Shown here in pieces: positions 25,532 through 33,875 of a stretch of 64,000 nucleotides of DNA (its first letter is position 1; each line of letters begins with the position of its first letter). The position numbers and the translations under genes were made by a program. Below the pieces are notes generated by a model. The model had not been told where the DNA came from, made no database searches, and was given only the letters and a program-made list of their open reading frames with translations. Source of the DNA: Candidatus Aminicenantota bacterium (GTDB lineage: Bacteria; Acidobacteriota; Aminicenantia; Aminicenantales; Aminicenantaceae); the NCBI GenBank assembly GCA_011772495.1, contig WVZL01000006.1:79092-143091 (forward strand). Direction: 5' to 3'.

Positions 25532-25639
25532 GAGTTTATCTAGTTTCTCTGTTTTTTCTAGTTTATCCAGTATATTTAGCTTCTTTAGTTTATCCAGTTT
25601 TTCTAGTTTAATGAGTTTCTCCCGTTTTTCCAATTTTTT
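25532..25639 (-). repeat. 9-bp tandem repeat array (about 12 units)
   Basis: About twelve consecutive 9-mers (plus-strand GAGTTTATC, TAGTTTCTC, TGTTTTTTC, TAGTTTATC, CAGTATATT, TAGCTTCTT, TAGTTTATC, CAGTTTTTC and further variants) fill the entire gap between the MBL-fold gene stop and the amidohydrolase start. The minus-strand consensus is GATAAACTA/GAAAAACTA. It is the longest of three such arrays in the window. Confidence 0.85.
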
Positions 25640-26415
25640 TAGATTGTGATTTCTTGATAATCTCGAGGTATTATCAGCTCACCCTGGTAACTTCTCCTGA
25701 TCTCTTCTTCTATCTCAGCGAGTGAATACTTGAATTCGCCAAAAAAATGACAAGGAATAAGGCATTTCACTCCAGCTTCCTTAGAAAACTTACCCAGCTC
25801 AAGAGAATGAGTGTGCATCGAGTAAAGAGAAGGATGTTCTTGAAAAAAACGGGAGGGAGCGCTGCAGTCGTGGATCAGAAAATCTTTCTCCTTGGCTTCC
25901 TTAAAAATAAGAGAGTCGGTGGCCGTATCCCCAGAGTAGATGAGCTCTTTTCTCGCTTTCCTGAAGAAGAAGTGATAGCCAAGGGAAGATGAATGGTGAG
26001 GAGCTCGAAAAGTCCTTATTTCTAAAGAATCCATCAATTGAGCCCTTTCCCCTGGTTTCAAGGAAAGAAATTCGATTTGAATCTTCAGTCCTTCTTTGAG
26101 CAGATGGAACATATCCAGCAGTTTTCGGCAGAAATCAACACTCTCCTCGGAACCATAGATACGAACCAGAAAATCCTCGAACATAAGGCTGTGAACAAAG
26201 GAAGGCAATCCATAGACATGATCGGTGTGGATGTGAGTGATAAGAACAGCGCTTATCTTGAGTGGATTAAAATTTAGCCTCTTGATTTTTTGCAGGATAC
26301 TCCCCGGGCAATCTACTAAAATGAGCTCTTGGCCCTGTTTTACCAGGAGCGAAGTATTATCCCTTTCCGCTGTGGCAACCGAGCCACCAGTGCCTAAAAA
26401 ATACAGTCCGCTCAT
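25639..26415 (-). CDS. Metallo-beta-lactamase-fold hydrolase, RNase Z/arylsulfatase-like
   Basis: This MBL-fold protein of about 258 residues has the metal signature THIHTDHVYGLP (HxHxDH) and further ligands in FRAPHHSS, YSGDTATD and CHFFGEF, so two zinc sites look intact. It starts GLYFLGTGGSVATAERDNTS, as in RNase Z and related phosphodiesterases. The flexible exosite arm of tRNase Z is not evident. ATG 26415 is chosen over an upstream in-frame TTG (26460) because that TTG forms part of a good promoter. Substrate unknown. Confidence 0.86.
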   Translation of the reverse strand: MSGLYFLGTGGSVATAERDNTSLLVKQGQELILVDCPGSILQKIKRLNFNPLKISAVLITHIHTDHVYGLPSFVHSLMFEDFLVRIYGSEESVDFCRKLLDMFHLLKEGLKIQIEFLSLKPGERAQLMDSLEIRTFRAPHHSSSLGYHFFFRKARKELIYSGDTATDSLIFKEAKEKDFLIHDCSAPSRFFQEHPSLYSMHTHSLELGKFSKEAGVKCLIPCHFFGEFKYSLAEIEEEIRRSYQGELIIPRDYQEITI

Positions 26416-26431
26416 TATATAAGAAGAGACT

Positions 26432-26460
26432 TTTATAAATAAATTTATCTCTAAAATCAA
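26432..26460 (-). promoter_or_regulatory. Promoter of the MBL-fold gene
   Basis: On the minus strand TTGATT (26460-26455) and TATAAA (26437-26432) are separated by 17 nt. The predicted start of transcription is about 10 nt before ATG 26415, leaving almost no room for a ribosome site. Confidence 0.5.
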
Positions 26461-26475
26461 CCCAAAAGCAAAATG

Positions 26476-26600
26476 GGATCAAGCATGCAACTTATTCAAT
26501 GCTTCTTGCGCTCACCGGAAAAGAAATTCAATCCCGGCAATGATTTCAATAAATATTAAAATTATTTAAGGTTTCAGCCCCTGGCCTGAAGGCTTGATCC
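26476..26600. repeat. Degenerate inverted repeat, GGATCAAGC arms
   Basis: GGATCAAGC (26476-26484) recurs inverted as GCTTGATCC (26592-26600), 125 bp end to end, in the gap between the divergent MBL-fold and kinase genes. The ends recall the GGGATCA ends of the element at 22765, but the interior does not pair well. Confidence 0.35.
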
Positions 26601-26657
26601 TGTTGTATTACTAAAATCAGGGCAGGTCTGAGGTTGCCTTTAGGTTGCATTTATAGT

Positions 26658-26685
26658 TTGACAGGTCAGGGTAACTTTATATAAA
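26658..26685 (+). promoter_or_regulatory. Promoter of the GHMP kinase-efp operon
   Basis: A perfect TTGACA (26658-26663) is followed after 16 nt by TATAAA (26680-26685). The ATG of the kinase begins only 9 nt after the -10 hexamer, so the transcript should be leaderless. This agrees with the lack of a Shine-Dalgarno sequence. Confidence 0.6.
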
Positions 26686-26694
26686 AAAAGATAT

Positions 26695-27774
26695 ATGAAA
26701 AATTTCGAACTCGAAGTCTCTGCCCCCGGACGATTGTGCCTCTTTGGCGAACATCAAGACTATTTCGGCCTGCCCATCATTGCCGCGGCTATCAATCTAA
26801 GGATTTTTATCAAGGGCAAGGAAAGAAAAGATAAAAAATTCAGCATCACAATGCCTGATATAGGAGAAGAGGATGGGTTCTTCCTGGAAAAAGAATTGCC
26901 CTATCACCAGGAAAGAGATTATCTCAGAAGCGCCGTCAATATCCTGCAAAGAGAAGGAATTCAAATATCCGCAGGATGGGATTGTCTTATTAGGGGCAGT
27001 ATCCCGATAAACTCAGGCTCAGCCAGTTCTTCAGCCCTGGTAGTGGCCTGGATAAAATTTCTGCTGGAAGCACAAAACGAAGACAAGCATCTCGCGCCAG
27101 AAAAAATTGCTGAATTGGGCTTTCTGGCAGAAGTTGCTGAATTCAAGGAACCGGGAGGAAAAATGGATCATTATTCTTCCTCTCTGGGAGGAGTTCTTTC
27201 CATCCATTTCGATGATAATCTCAGGTTCAAAAAACTCAAGAATCCTTTAAAAGAATTTGTGCTGGCCGATTCTCTTCAGAAAAAAGATACTACCGGAATG
27301 CTCGGGCACATCAAAAGTCATGTTCTTCGTGGAGTTGAATCTGTAAGCCAGAATATGAAAGATTTTAGCTTGAAAACGCCTTTGACTCAAGAGGTTCAGC
27401 AAGAGATCGAAAAACTTCCCTCGGAAGAAAAAAGACTCCTTCACGGCACTCTCCTGACTCGCGATTTGACCAAGGAAGGAGAGAATCTTTTTGGATCAGA
27501 CGATTTTGACCATGCCCGCTTCGGTCAACTCCTCTCTCTTCAGCAGGTTGTATTGAGGGACTATCTTCATATTTCCACCCCTAAAATCGAGGAGATGATC
27601 GAATCCTCTCTCCAAGCTGGCGCCCTGGGAGCAAAGACCAATGGCTCTGGGGGAGGGGGTTGTATATTTGCCTATACGCCCGAAAAGGCTGAACCGGTAG
27701 CCGAGGCTTTAAGAAAATTGGGAGCAAAAACTTATATTATTCGAGTGGATGGGGGAGTTAGGAAGGAAATATGA
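26695..27774 (+). CDS. GHMP-family sugar kinase, galactokinase-like
   Basis: This 359-residue cytosolic kinase phosphorylates a sugar or related alcohol with ATP. Motif 1 is APGRLCLFGEHQDYFG, close to the galactokinase signature. The ATP loop is PINSGSASSSALVVAW. A catalytic Asp lies in GGKMDHYSSSLGG, and motif 3 is NGSGGGGCIFAY. Galactokinase has GEHTDYNGG, so the Q and F here suggest a different sugar; fucose- or mevalonate-type substrates cannot be excluded. It is translationally coupled to efp by an ATGA overlap. The start is ATG 26695, with the promoter immediately upstream. Confidence 0.85.
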   Translation: MKNFELEVSAPGRLCLFGEHQDYFGLPIIAAAINLRIFIKGKERKDKKFSITMPDIGEEDGFFLEKELPYHQERDYLRSAVNILQREGIQISAGWDCLIRGSIPINSGSASSSALVVAWIKFLLEAQNEDKHLAPEKIAELGFLAEVAEFKEPGGKMDHYSSSLGGVLSIHFDDNLRFKKLKNPLKEFVLADSLQKKDTTGMLGHIKSHVLRGVESVSQNMKDFSLKTPLTQEVQQEIEKLPSEEKRLLHGTLLTRDLTKEGENLFGSDDFDHARFGQLLSLQQVVLRDYLHISTPKIEEMIESSLQAGALGAKTNGSGGGGCIFAYTPEKAEPVAEALRKLGAKTYIIRVDGGVRKEI

Positions 27775-28337
27775 TAAACGCAACTCAGATAAGAAAAGGC
27801 ATGGTCATAAAAGTCGAAAGAGACCTCTTTAAAGTCTTGGAGGCGGTCCATATCACCCCAGGAAAAGGTCAGGCTTTGATGCAGACCAAGCTCCGCAAAC
27901 TCAAGGACCAAACACTCCTGGACCATCGGTTCCGCTCCAAAGATCGAGTGGAACAGGCCTACCTTGAAACAATCGAGATGGAATTTCTCTACCAGGAAGG
28001 AGGGAATTACATCTTCATGAACACCGAAAATTATGAACAGATCAAGCTCACTTCAGGAATAATCGGAGATGATGTTAAATATCTGGTCCCCAATGTCATT
28101 TTCAAGATAGAAATGCATGAGGCACAGCCAGTGGGTGTAGAACCTCCTCTGACCTTAGATTTGAAAGTGAAAAAAACCGAGCCTTTTCTCAAAGGTGCCA
28201 CAGCTTCAGCCAGCAACAAACCTGCTATTCTGGAGAATGGGATTACAGTGAATGTGCCCCCCTTTATCAAAGAAGGCGATATTATCCGTATCGACACCAG
28301 AGAAGATAAATACCTAGAAAGAGTAAAAAGTACCTAA
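27771..28337 (+). CDS. efp: Translation elongation factor P
   Basis: This 188-residue three-domain EF-P rescues ribosomes stalled on polyproline. The domain I loop HITPGKGQALMQTK holds the lysine (about residue 34) that is modified in many bacteria. The KOW-like N-terminus (TQIRKGMVIKVERDLFKVLE) and the C-terminal OB fold (GDIIRIDTREDKYLERV) are complete. No modification genes (epmA/B, earP, ymfI) are in the window. It overlaps the kinase stop by ATGA, with GGAAGGAA upstream. The polyproline lipoprotein at 2369 is an obvious client. Confidence 0.97.
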   Translation: MINATQIRKGMVIKVERDLFKVLEAVHITPGKGQALMQTKLRKLKDQTLLDHRFRSKDRVEQAYLETIEMEFLYQEGGNYIFMNTENYEQIKLTSGIIGDDVKYLVPNVIFKIEMHEAQPVGVEPPLTLDLKVKKTEPFLKGATASASNKPAILENGITVNVPPFIKEGDIIRIDTREDKYLERVKST

Positions 28338-28399
28338 GAATTGAAAAATCGGGTACTCAGGAAAGAATCATACTCGGGGCAAAAAAATAGCGAGTTAGC

Positions 28400-30556
28400 T
28401 CAGAATTTTTGTCTGTAAACACCGATATTGCCGTGGCTGTCTTTAGCTTTTATGGTGACAAGATTGTCTAAATTGGGCCGAAGCCTTATGGAGAGCTCAA
28501 ATTTTTCATTCTTGGCATCACAAATCCCATCCACCGGAAAAACCGTCTGCCAATCATTTGGTCTGATGAGGTATTTCACTTCCTGGATGTAAGATAGAGA
28601 GTCTTCAACCTCAAAAGATATCGCCAGATCATTCCTCGCTCTGACGACCAGGAAATTCTTTATTTCGGGGAGAGAATTATCGATGACCAGAGGCTGGCTG
28701 AGCTTTTCTGTCTGTAATTCAAGGCCAGGGGGATTAGAGGGTGAATCAGAGGCTATCAATTTTATGAAATAGATTCCATCGGGAAAAGAGAAAGAATCAA
28801 AAGCAAAGATCTCATCAGACCAATTTTCTTTTAGGACTCTCCAATCGGTCTCATCCTCTTTTTTTATGAGAAGTCTATAGAGCAAACTGTCTTTGTTCTC
28901 GTCCGAGACTTCCCAGGTAACAGTCTGAAATCCCTTCCTCGTGACCTTTTTCTTCACTACGTATGTCTTGGCTCCTTCTCTATCTTTTGACTGCTGCCCC
29001 TGACTCTTCTCATATCCCCAGATGACTTCTTCCCGCTCTGGAGGTTTAAGGTAAACCTGGTTGGCGGGAAGCAACTCTAGTTTGGAAATGAGAGGAGCAA
29101 TATTGGTTTGAAGATAGAAAAGAGTAACTTTTTGAAGCAGAGGGGATACTTTTCCCGACTGACTCTTAAATATGATCTTGAATTGAATATAGCGCGCTTT
29201 AGGACTAAGGACCAGTTCTCCTTCCTTTTTTTTGTAGGGTGGAGACCAGCCACTCCAGGTCTGGTTAGGTTCTTTTGAATTTCCAGCTCGCGTTTGGAGC
29301 TGAAGGGTAGTCCCGGAAGGAAGCCCTCCTTCCCAGCTAATTCTTCCCCAGGATGAAACCGTCTTGGTATCCAGAACATGGCTGAGAAACTCTCCCTCAA
29401 ATCTCTGTTCAGTATAAATCAGGCTCAGATGGGAAGGATTGTTAGCGACTGCATAAATTTTTGAATCAAAGGAATGAAGAGCATAAACCTGCTCTGAATT
29501 CTTCTGGACCAGGAGGGAAATTTTTTCATCCTGGTCAATAGTGAAAATCCTTCCTCCGTTACCTGTGCCGAATACTAATTTTTTTTCCGGACTATGCCAA
29601 AGCAAAGCGTAAATCAAATCTTGCTGGGAAGACCAAAGCCTCTTGGCTATTCCCCCTCTGCTTACCAGGTATAAAGCGCTGGGCTGGGCCTTGGTCACAG
29701 GAAGCCGTTCTGAAAGAGGAGGAGCTGAAGGCGTAACAGTCACGGAGATTTCGGTTTCCGATTGAAGAGTAGCTTGGGAAGGCTTTACTTTTGGTTCCCT
29801 AGCCATAGTCCCACCTGCAGCTACAAAGATGTTTCCCTCTTCACTGAAGGCAATGCTCTTGATCTCTTCATAAGGGGATTCGAAGAGAACAGAGGCTTTG
29901 CCTTGTGGAGTGAGGCGATAAAGAAGGCCGTTGCCTCCACTTCCAGCGAACAGATTCCCGTTTCCGTCCCTTTCTAGACAGAGGATATGATTCTCTTCTG
30001 CTTTCAGGATAAGGCTTCCCTCTCCCTCCGTGTTTATACTATAAATTCCTCCGGTCTCCCCGACTGCAGCCAACAACATGTCTTTCTCAACAAAAAGTAA
30101 ATCCCAAATGTATTTCTCGCTGGGATTGAAGAAAACCTCTCCTTCGCCTTTATCGGTGATCTTATAGATTTTTCCGTTGGGAGATGTTCCTGCATAAAGA
30201 TTCCCTCTCCGGTCGCGGGCTAGGCAGTAAATATCCATTTCCGGAACCTGAAAATAGAGATCTGCTTTACTTCCCGGATTTATCCTGTATATTTTTCCGC
30301 TATGACCTGTTCCCAGGTATACAACTCCATTCGGAGTCATGAGAAATGATAAATAAAAATCCTCTGCTGGCCCTTCTATCTCTTCTTCCTTGGGAGAAAG
30401 AGAAAGATAGCCATCAAAAGAGACTGAGATTCCTTCAAACTTGCCTTTTAAGAAATCACTCTTGCTCTGCAAGGCCCATTCTTGAGGAACGACTCCCTGG
30501 AGCGTCAGCACGAAAAAGAAAACAGCAGTGATGAGCATGATAAACTTCTTTTTCAT
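28400..30556 (-). CDS. Secreted beta-propeller protein
   Basis: This 718-residue exported protein has an N-terminal signal peptide (MLITAVFFFVLTLQG). Repeats of about 40 residues carry the motif G.(L/I)YAGTSPNGKIY or similar (for example NGVVYLGTGHSGKIYRI, GNLYAGTSPNGKIYKIT, GNLFAGSGGNGLLYRLT), forming a propeller of the two-component-regulator/SMP-30-like type over about residues 60-370. The second half contains beta-sandwich segments (WSGWSPPYKK, WEVSDENKDSLLYRLLI, DGIYFIKLIASDSPSNPPG) of FN3/Ig type. No enzyme motif is visible. AGGAG precedes the ATG. It lies 12 nt after the S55-domain gene, so the two are probably one operon acting in the envelope. Confidence 0.78.
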   Translation of the reverse strand: MKKKFIMLITAVFFFVLTLQGVVPQEWALQSKSDFLKGKFEGISVSFDGYLSLSPKEEEIEGPAEDFYLSFLMTPNGVVYLGTGHSGKIYRINPGSKADLYFQVPEMDIYCLARDRRGNLYAGTSPNGKIYKITDKGEGEVFFNPSEKYIWDLLFVEKDMLLAAVGETGGIYSINTEGEGSLILKAEENHILCLERDGNGNLFAGSGGNGLLYRLTPQGKASVLFESPYEEIKSIAFSEEGNIFVAAGGTMAREPKVKPSQATLQSETEISVTVTPSAPPLSERLPVTKAQPSALYLVSRGGIAKRLWSSQQDLIYALLWHSPEKKLVFGTGNGGRIFTIDQDEKISLLVQKNSEQVYALHSFDSKIYAVANNPSHLSLIYTEQRFEGEFLSHVLDTKTVSSWGRISWEGGLPSGTTLQLQTRAGNSKEPNQTWSGWSPPYKKKEGELVLSPKARYIQFKIIFKSQSGKVSPLLQKVTLFYLQTNIAPLISKLELLPANQVYLKPPEREEVIWGYEKSQGQQSKDREGAKTYVVKKKVTRKGFQTVTWEVSDENKDSLLYRLLIKKEDETDWRVLKENWSDEIFAFDSFSFPDGIYFIKLIASDSPSNPPGLELQTEKLSQPLVIDNSLPEIKNFLVVRARNDLAISFEVEDSLSYIQEVKYLIRPNDWQTVFPVDGICDAKNEKFELSIRLRPNLDNLVTIKAKDSHGNIGVYRQKF

Positions 30557-30568
30557 TCAGTTTTTCTC

Positions 30569-32380
30569 CTATTTTCTTATTTTGAGAGGAATTAAGGCTG
30601 CTCCCCTAAAAACATAGGGTACAGGTAGCTGGTATTCATTCAGAGTGGATTTATTGAGTTCGGTGGGAGCAGTAGCTGAAGCCCTGGGTGAGGAAAACAT
30701 GGACTTCATAGTCAGTGGAAGGTTTGGCAATTCTTCCCCTTTGAGAAAAAGACCGGGCTTGGCAGCAATGATTTTAAAGTAAATACGGTTATTCTTCCGT
30801 AGGCTGTTCAGGATCCTGATCAATTGGGACAAGCTCCGGGGAACAAAGCCGCTGCTTCGGTATTGACTCATCTCCAAATTGTACATCGATGCAGCGTCGC
30901 CGATGTAAAGATGAAAGTCAGAGCCTGCCGGCAGAGGAGGAACAGGGATCGGAACTTCCTGGAGCACACTCTCTCCTCTAAAAGAGCGGGAATAAATCTT
31001 GGCTCTGATAATCTCTCCTGGTGAAGCCTCGTATTTGTCAAGCCAGACCCTCTCCAAGTAGGAAATTTTGACCTCCTCTGAGGAATGAATTCCCAGGTCG
31101 ATACGGTGGATACCCAAGTCCTTGAACTGATTGTTCACCAGGTAATAGATAACCGCTGAGATAAGGCCTGATATGTTATCCACAGAAGTATTCAAATTCC
31201 CTGAGAATAAGTCTTCCAGGTGAATACTCTCTCCGCTGTCCAAGTAAATATTCCCCTCGAGAGCAAGGGAGAGGTCGCCGTAAGACCTTTCTTCAACAGA
31301 AAGCACACTGGATAAAGCAATGTTAACAAAGAAAGGAGTCAATATCTTATCGTTAACGATTTTTAACTTAAATTCTTTCTTATCTTTATTCTCCTCAACC
31401 ATATAGAGATTCAAGGGTACGAGTTGGGGCATTTTCCCTATCTCGCCAAAGATTCCTGTATCCCTATCCTGGGAAAATTTGCCAATCAGAATATCTGTAT
31501 TGGCAACCTTGAAAGAGCTGGTAAGACTGGGTACAACAGTTATGACTTCTGCCTTGGTCATGGCATAACCTACACTTCCTAGATTGTACATAGGATGACC
31601 AAAGGCCAAGATTTCTTTTCCGTCAACATGGGTAACTGTTCCCACGGCAGCCAGGCTTAAATCGCCACCCACAAACTGAATGGCCACGGGTTCTCCCTCT
31701 CTGAGAGTGAGATCAGGAGGGGTAAGGGCATCAGTTTTCTGGCTTAGACCGCCTGTTTGAATAGGGGAAAATCCTAATTTATTGAAAAAAGGCTTTGCTT
31801 TTTCAAATATGCGGGAAGAAAAACCACTGAAAACAAGAGGTATATTTAAGGGGAGCATGGCCTGTTCCCCTGAGAAGAGTGAAATTTTAGAAGCGAAAAA
31901 TGCTTTGTTTAATTCAAAAAGGTCTTCTAAGGATAAAGATCTCTTGAAGAAAACTCTTGGAGAGGAAGAAGACTTTGGAACCTCTTTCTCTTCTGCCATA
32001 GGGAGCATATCAGCGATAGGAGTTATACCAGCGATAGCTTCTTTGGCAAAAGGAAAACCATAGGCAATGGCGCCGATGAGCTTCCCGTCAATATAAACCG
32101 GGCTACCGCTCATCCCCTGGGCAAGACCTGTTCTATCCAGGATATCTCCTTTAAGTTTAGCAAGGATTAAGTTTTTATTCGGTTTGAAATTGCGGAGGAT
32201 GCCTAGTATTTCAACATCGAATTCTTCTATCTTCTTTTCCTCGAAAGCACTCTTTCCCACGCCTTTCATCCCTGGTTTAATCTGGTCTACAGGCATGATG
32301 ATAGTCGTCCCTTTGACTTGGCCAAAGCCAGAGTAAATAATCAACAACAGCCCAAGTAAAATCCCTATTTTTTTATTCAT
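30569..32380 (-). CDS. SpoIVB peptidase S55-domain exported protein
   Basis: This 603-residue protein has a signal peptide and an N-terminal S55 domain as in SpoIVB. The serine motif is GLAQGMSGSPVYIDGKLIGA (about residues 85-105), preceded by the strand VDQIKPGMKGVGKSAF. A later VDGKEILAFGHPMYNLG holds a His that is conserved in the family. SpoIVB is known from endosporulation, but S55 proteins in non-sporing diderms lack the PDZ/spore context. Here no sporulation gene is near, and a propeller protein follows. The proteolytic target is unknown. A TATAAT lies exactly 9 nt before the ATG, suggesting a leaderless message. Confidence 0.85.
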   Translation of the reverse strand: MNKKIGILLGLLLIIYSGFGQVKGTTIIMPVDQIKPGMKGVGKSAFEEKKIEEFDVEILGILRNFKPNKNLILAKLKGDILDRTGLAQGMSGSPVYIDGKLIGAIAYGFPFAKEAIAGITPIADMLPMAEEKEVPKSSSSPRVFFKRSLSLEDLFELNKAFFASKISLFSGEQAMLPLNIPLVFSGFSSRIFEKAKPFFNKLGFSPIQTGGLSQKTDALTPPDLTLREGEPVAIQFVGGDLSLAAVGTVTHVDGKEILAFGHPMYNLGSVGYAMTKAEVITVVPSLTSSFKVANTDILIGKFSQDRDTGIFGEIGKMPQLVPLNLYMVEENKDKKEFKLKIVNDKILTPFFVNIALSSVLSVEERSYGDLSLALEGNIYLDSGESIHLEDLFSGNLNTSVDNISGLISAVIYYLVNNQFKDLGIHRIDLGIHSSEEVKISYLERVWLDKYEASPGEIIRAKIYSRSFRGESVLQEVPIPVPPLPAGSDFHLYIGDAASMYNLEMSQYRSSGFVPRSLSQLIRILNSLRKNNRIYFKIIAAKPGLFLKGEELPNLPLTMKSMFSSPRASATAPTELNKSTLNEYQLPVPYVFRGAALIPLKIRK

Positions 32381-32389
32381 TTCACTAGT

Positions 32390-32395
32390 ATTATA
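32390..32395 (-). promoter_or_regulatory. -10 hexamer of the S55/propeller operon
   Basis: A perfect TATAAT on the minus strand ends 9 nt before the ATG at 32380. No convincing -35 is present; an A/T tract occupies the spacer. Confidence 0.4.
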
Positions 32396-32597
32396 ACAAA
32401 AAAAAGGGGAGAAAGTTTCCTTTTTTCATTTTTTCGTGGCAGTTTTACGATTTTAACCCTATGATTTGACTCTTGGATCTTTCCCCGGGGGACTCTTTTC
32501 TTCCTATATCCTATTTGGATAACCGGTTCTGCTTAACCTGATTCTCTTCTAGCTCGCCTTTCTTATCAGTCTCGTCAGGCTAGCTGGCCTTGCTTTT

Positions 32598-33782
32598 TTA
32601 CTTTATTATCCCTAATACTTTTCCACACTTCTCGAAAGTTTTGAGCACAATATCGAGCTCTTCGTCAGTGTGAGTGGCAGAATAGCTTGTCCTGATGAGC
32701 GTCTGGTCTTTGGGAACAGCTGGGTAGATAACAGGGTTGGTAAAAATGCCCTCTTCTCTCAGGAATCTCCACAACAGGAAAGTCGTATCATCATCGCCGA
32801 TGATAACCGGAATAACCGGTGTCTCTGTGTCTCCGGTATTGTAGCCCATGGCTTGGAAACCCGATTTCATCTTTTCTGTGATTTCCCACAGCCTTTCCCG
32901 CCTCTGAGGTTCTGCCTCAATTATGTCCAGGGTTGCCAGTACGGTCGCCACCGAGGCAGGAGTTATGCTGGCACTAAAAATCAAGGAACGGGCAAAATGC
33001 TTGATGTAGGAGATGACTTTCTTTTCTCCAGCCACAAAACCGCCCAAAGAAGCAAAGGATTTGCTGAAGGTCCCCATAATCAAATCGACATCATCCTCCA
33101 CCCCGAAATGCTCGCAAGTCCCTCTTCCGCTCTTCCCCATGACTCCAATCCCGTGAGCATCATCGACTAAGATTCTCGCCTCATACTTCTTGGCTAAAGC
33201 CACTATCTCTGGTAAATTGGCTAAATCTCCTTCCATGCTGAAAACCCCATCTACAACGACGATCCTTCCTCCATCTTTTTTCATGGATTTGAGAATCCTT
33301 TCTAGATCAGCCATGTCATTATGTTTAAATTTATGAACATGGCCAAAAGAGAGGCGACAGGCATCGATAATGCTGGCATGAACCATCCTGTCCGTAACAA
33401 CTGAATCTCCTTTTCCCACCAGGGTAGAAATTATTCCCTGGTTGGTCTGAAAACCAGTACTAAAGGTCAGCGCTGCCTCTTTATTCATGAACTCAGCCAG
33501 CCTTTTCTCTAACTCAACATGGATATCCAAAGTTCCGTTCAGGAACCTGGAACCACAGGTCGCCACTCCGTACTTGTCTATGGCTTCTTGTGCAGCCTTC
33601 ATCACTCGAGGGTGACCAAGGAGACCTAAATAATTGTTGGAACCAACCATAATCATTTCTTTTCCATCAACTTTTACCTTATTCCCATTGACTTCTTGAA
33701 TAGGAGTGAAATAGGGATACATATCCATTTCCATAGCTTCGTCAGCTCGGGTAAAGTTATAACATTTATCAAATAGACCCAC
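32598..33782 (-). CDS. Serine palmitoyltransferase-like alpha-oxoamine synthase
   Basis: This PLP enzyme of about 394 residues joins an amino acid to an acyl thioester with loss of CO2. The PLP lysine is in GTFSKSFASLGGF, and VDDAHGIGVMG is the aspartate loop. Family members include KBL, AONS, HemA and SPT. The segments MYPYFTPI, CGSRFLNGTLDIHVELE and HKFKHNDMADLE agree with bacterial serine palmitoyltransferases better than with KBL or AONS. GTG 33782 is chosen because AAGGAGGAG lies 5 nt upstream; a TTG at 33803 would put that site inside the gene. It is divergent from an SDR gene of the type found beside spt. Confidence 0.82.
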   Translation of the reverse strand: MGLFDKCYNFTRADEAMEMDMYPYFTPIQEVNGNKVKVDGKEMIMVGSNNYLGLLGHPRVMKAAQEAIDKYGVATCGSRFLNGTLDIHVELEKRLAEFMNKEAALTFSTGFQTNQGIISTLVGKGDSVVTDRMVHASIIDACRLSFGHVHKFKHNDMADLERILKSMKKDGGRIVVVDGVFSMEGDLANLPEIVALAKKYEARILVDDAHGIGVMGKSGRGTCEHFGVEDDVDLIMGTFSKSFASLGGFVAGEKKVISYIKHFARSLIFSASITPASVATVLATLDIIEAEPQRRERLWEITEKMKSGFQAMGYNTGDTETPVIPVIIGDDDTTFLLWRFLREEGIFTNPVIYPAVPKDQTLIRTSYSATHTDEELDIVLKTFEKCGKVLGIIK

Positions 33783-33875
33783 TGTCTCCTCCTTCTCTTG
33801 CAAGTTGTTATTTAATATAAATACTCCGCAATAGAAATATCATTTTAGAAGTGCTGAAACCGTTTAGGTTTGACC

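Noticed and set aside
25532..25639. CRISPR array
   Set aside because: The repeats are 9-bp direct tandems without spacers and no cas gene is nearby.
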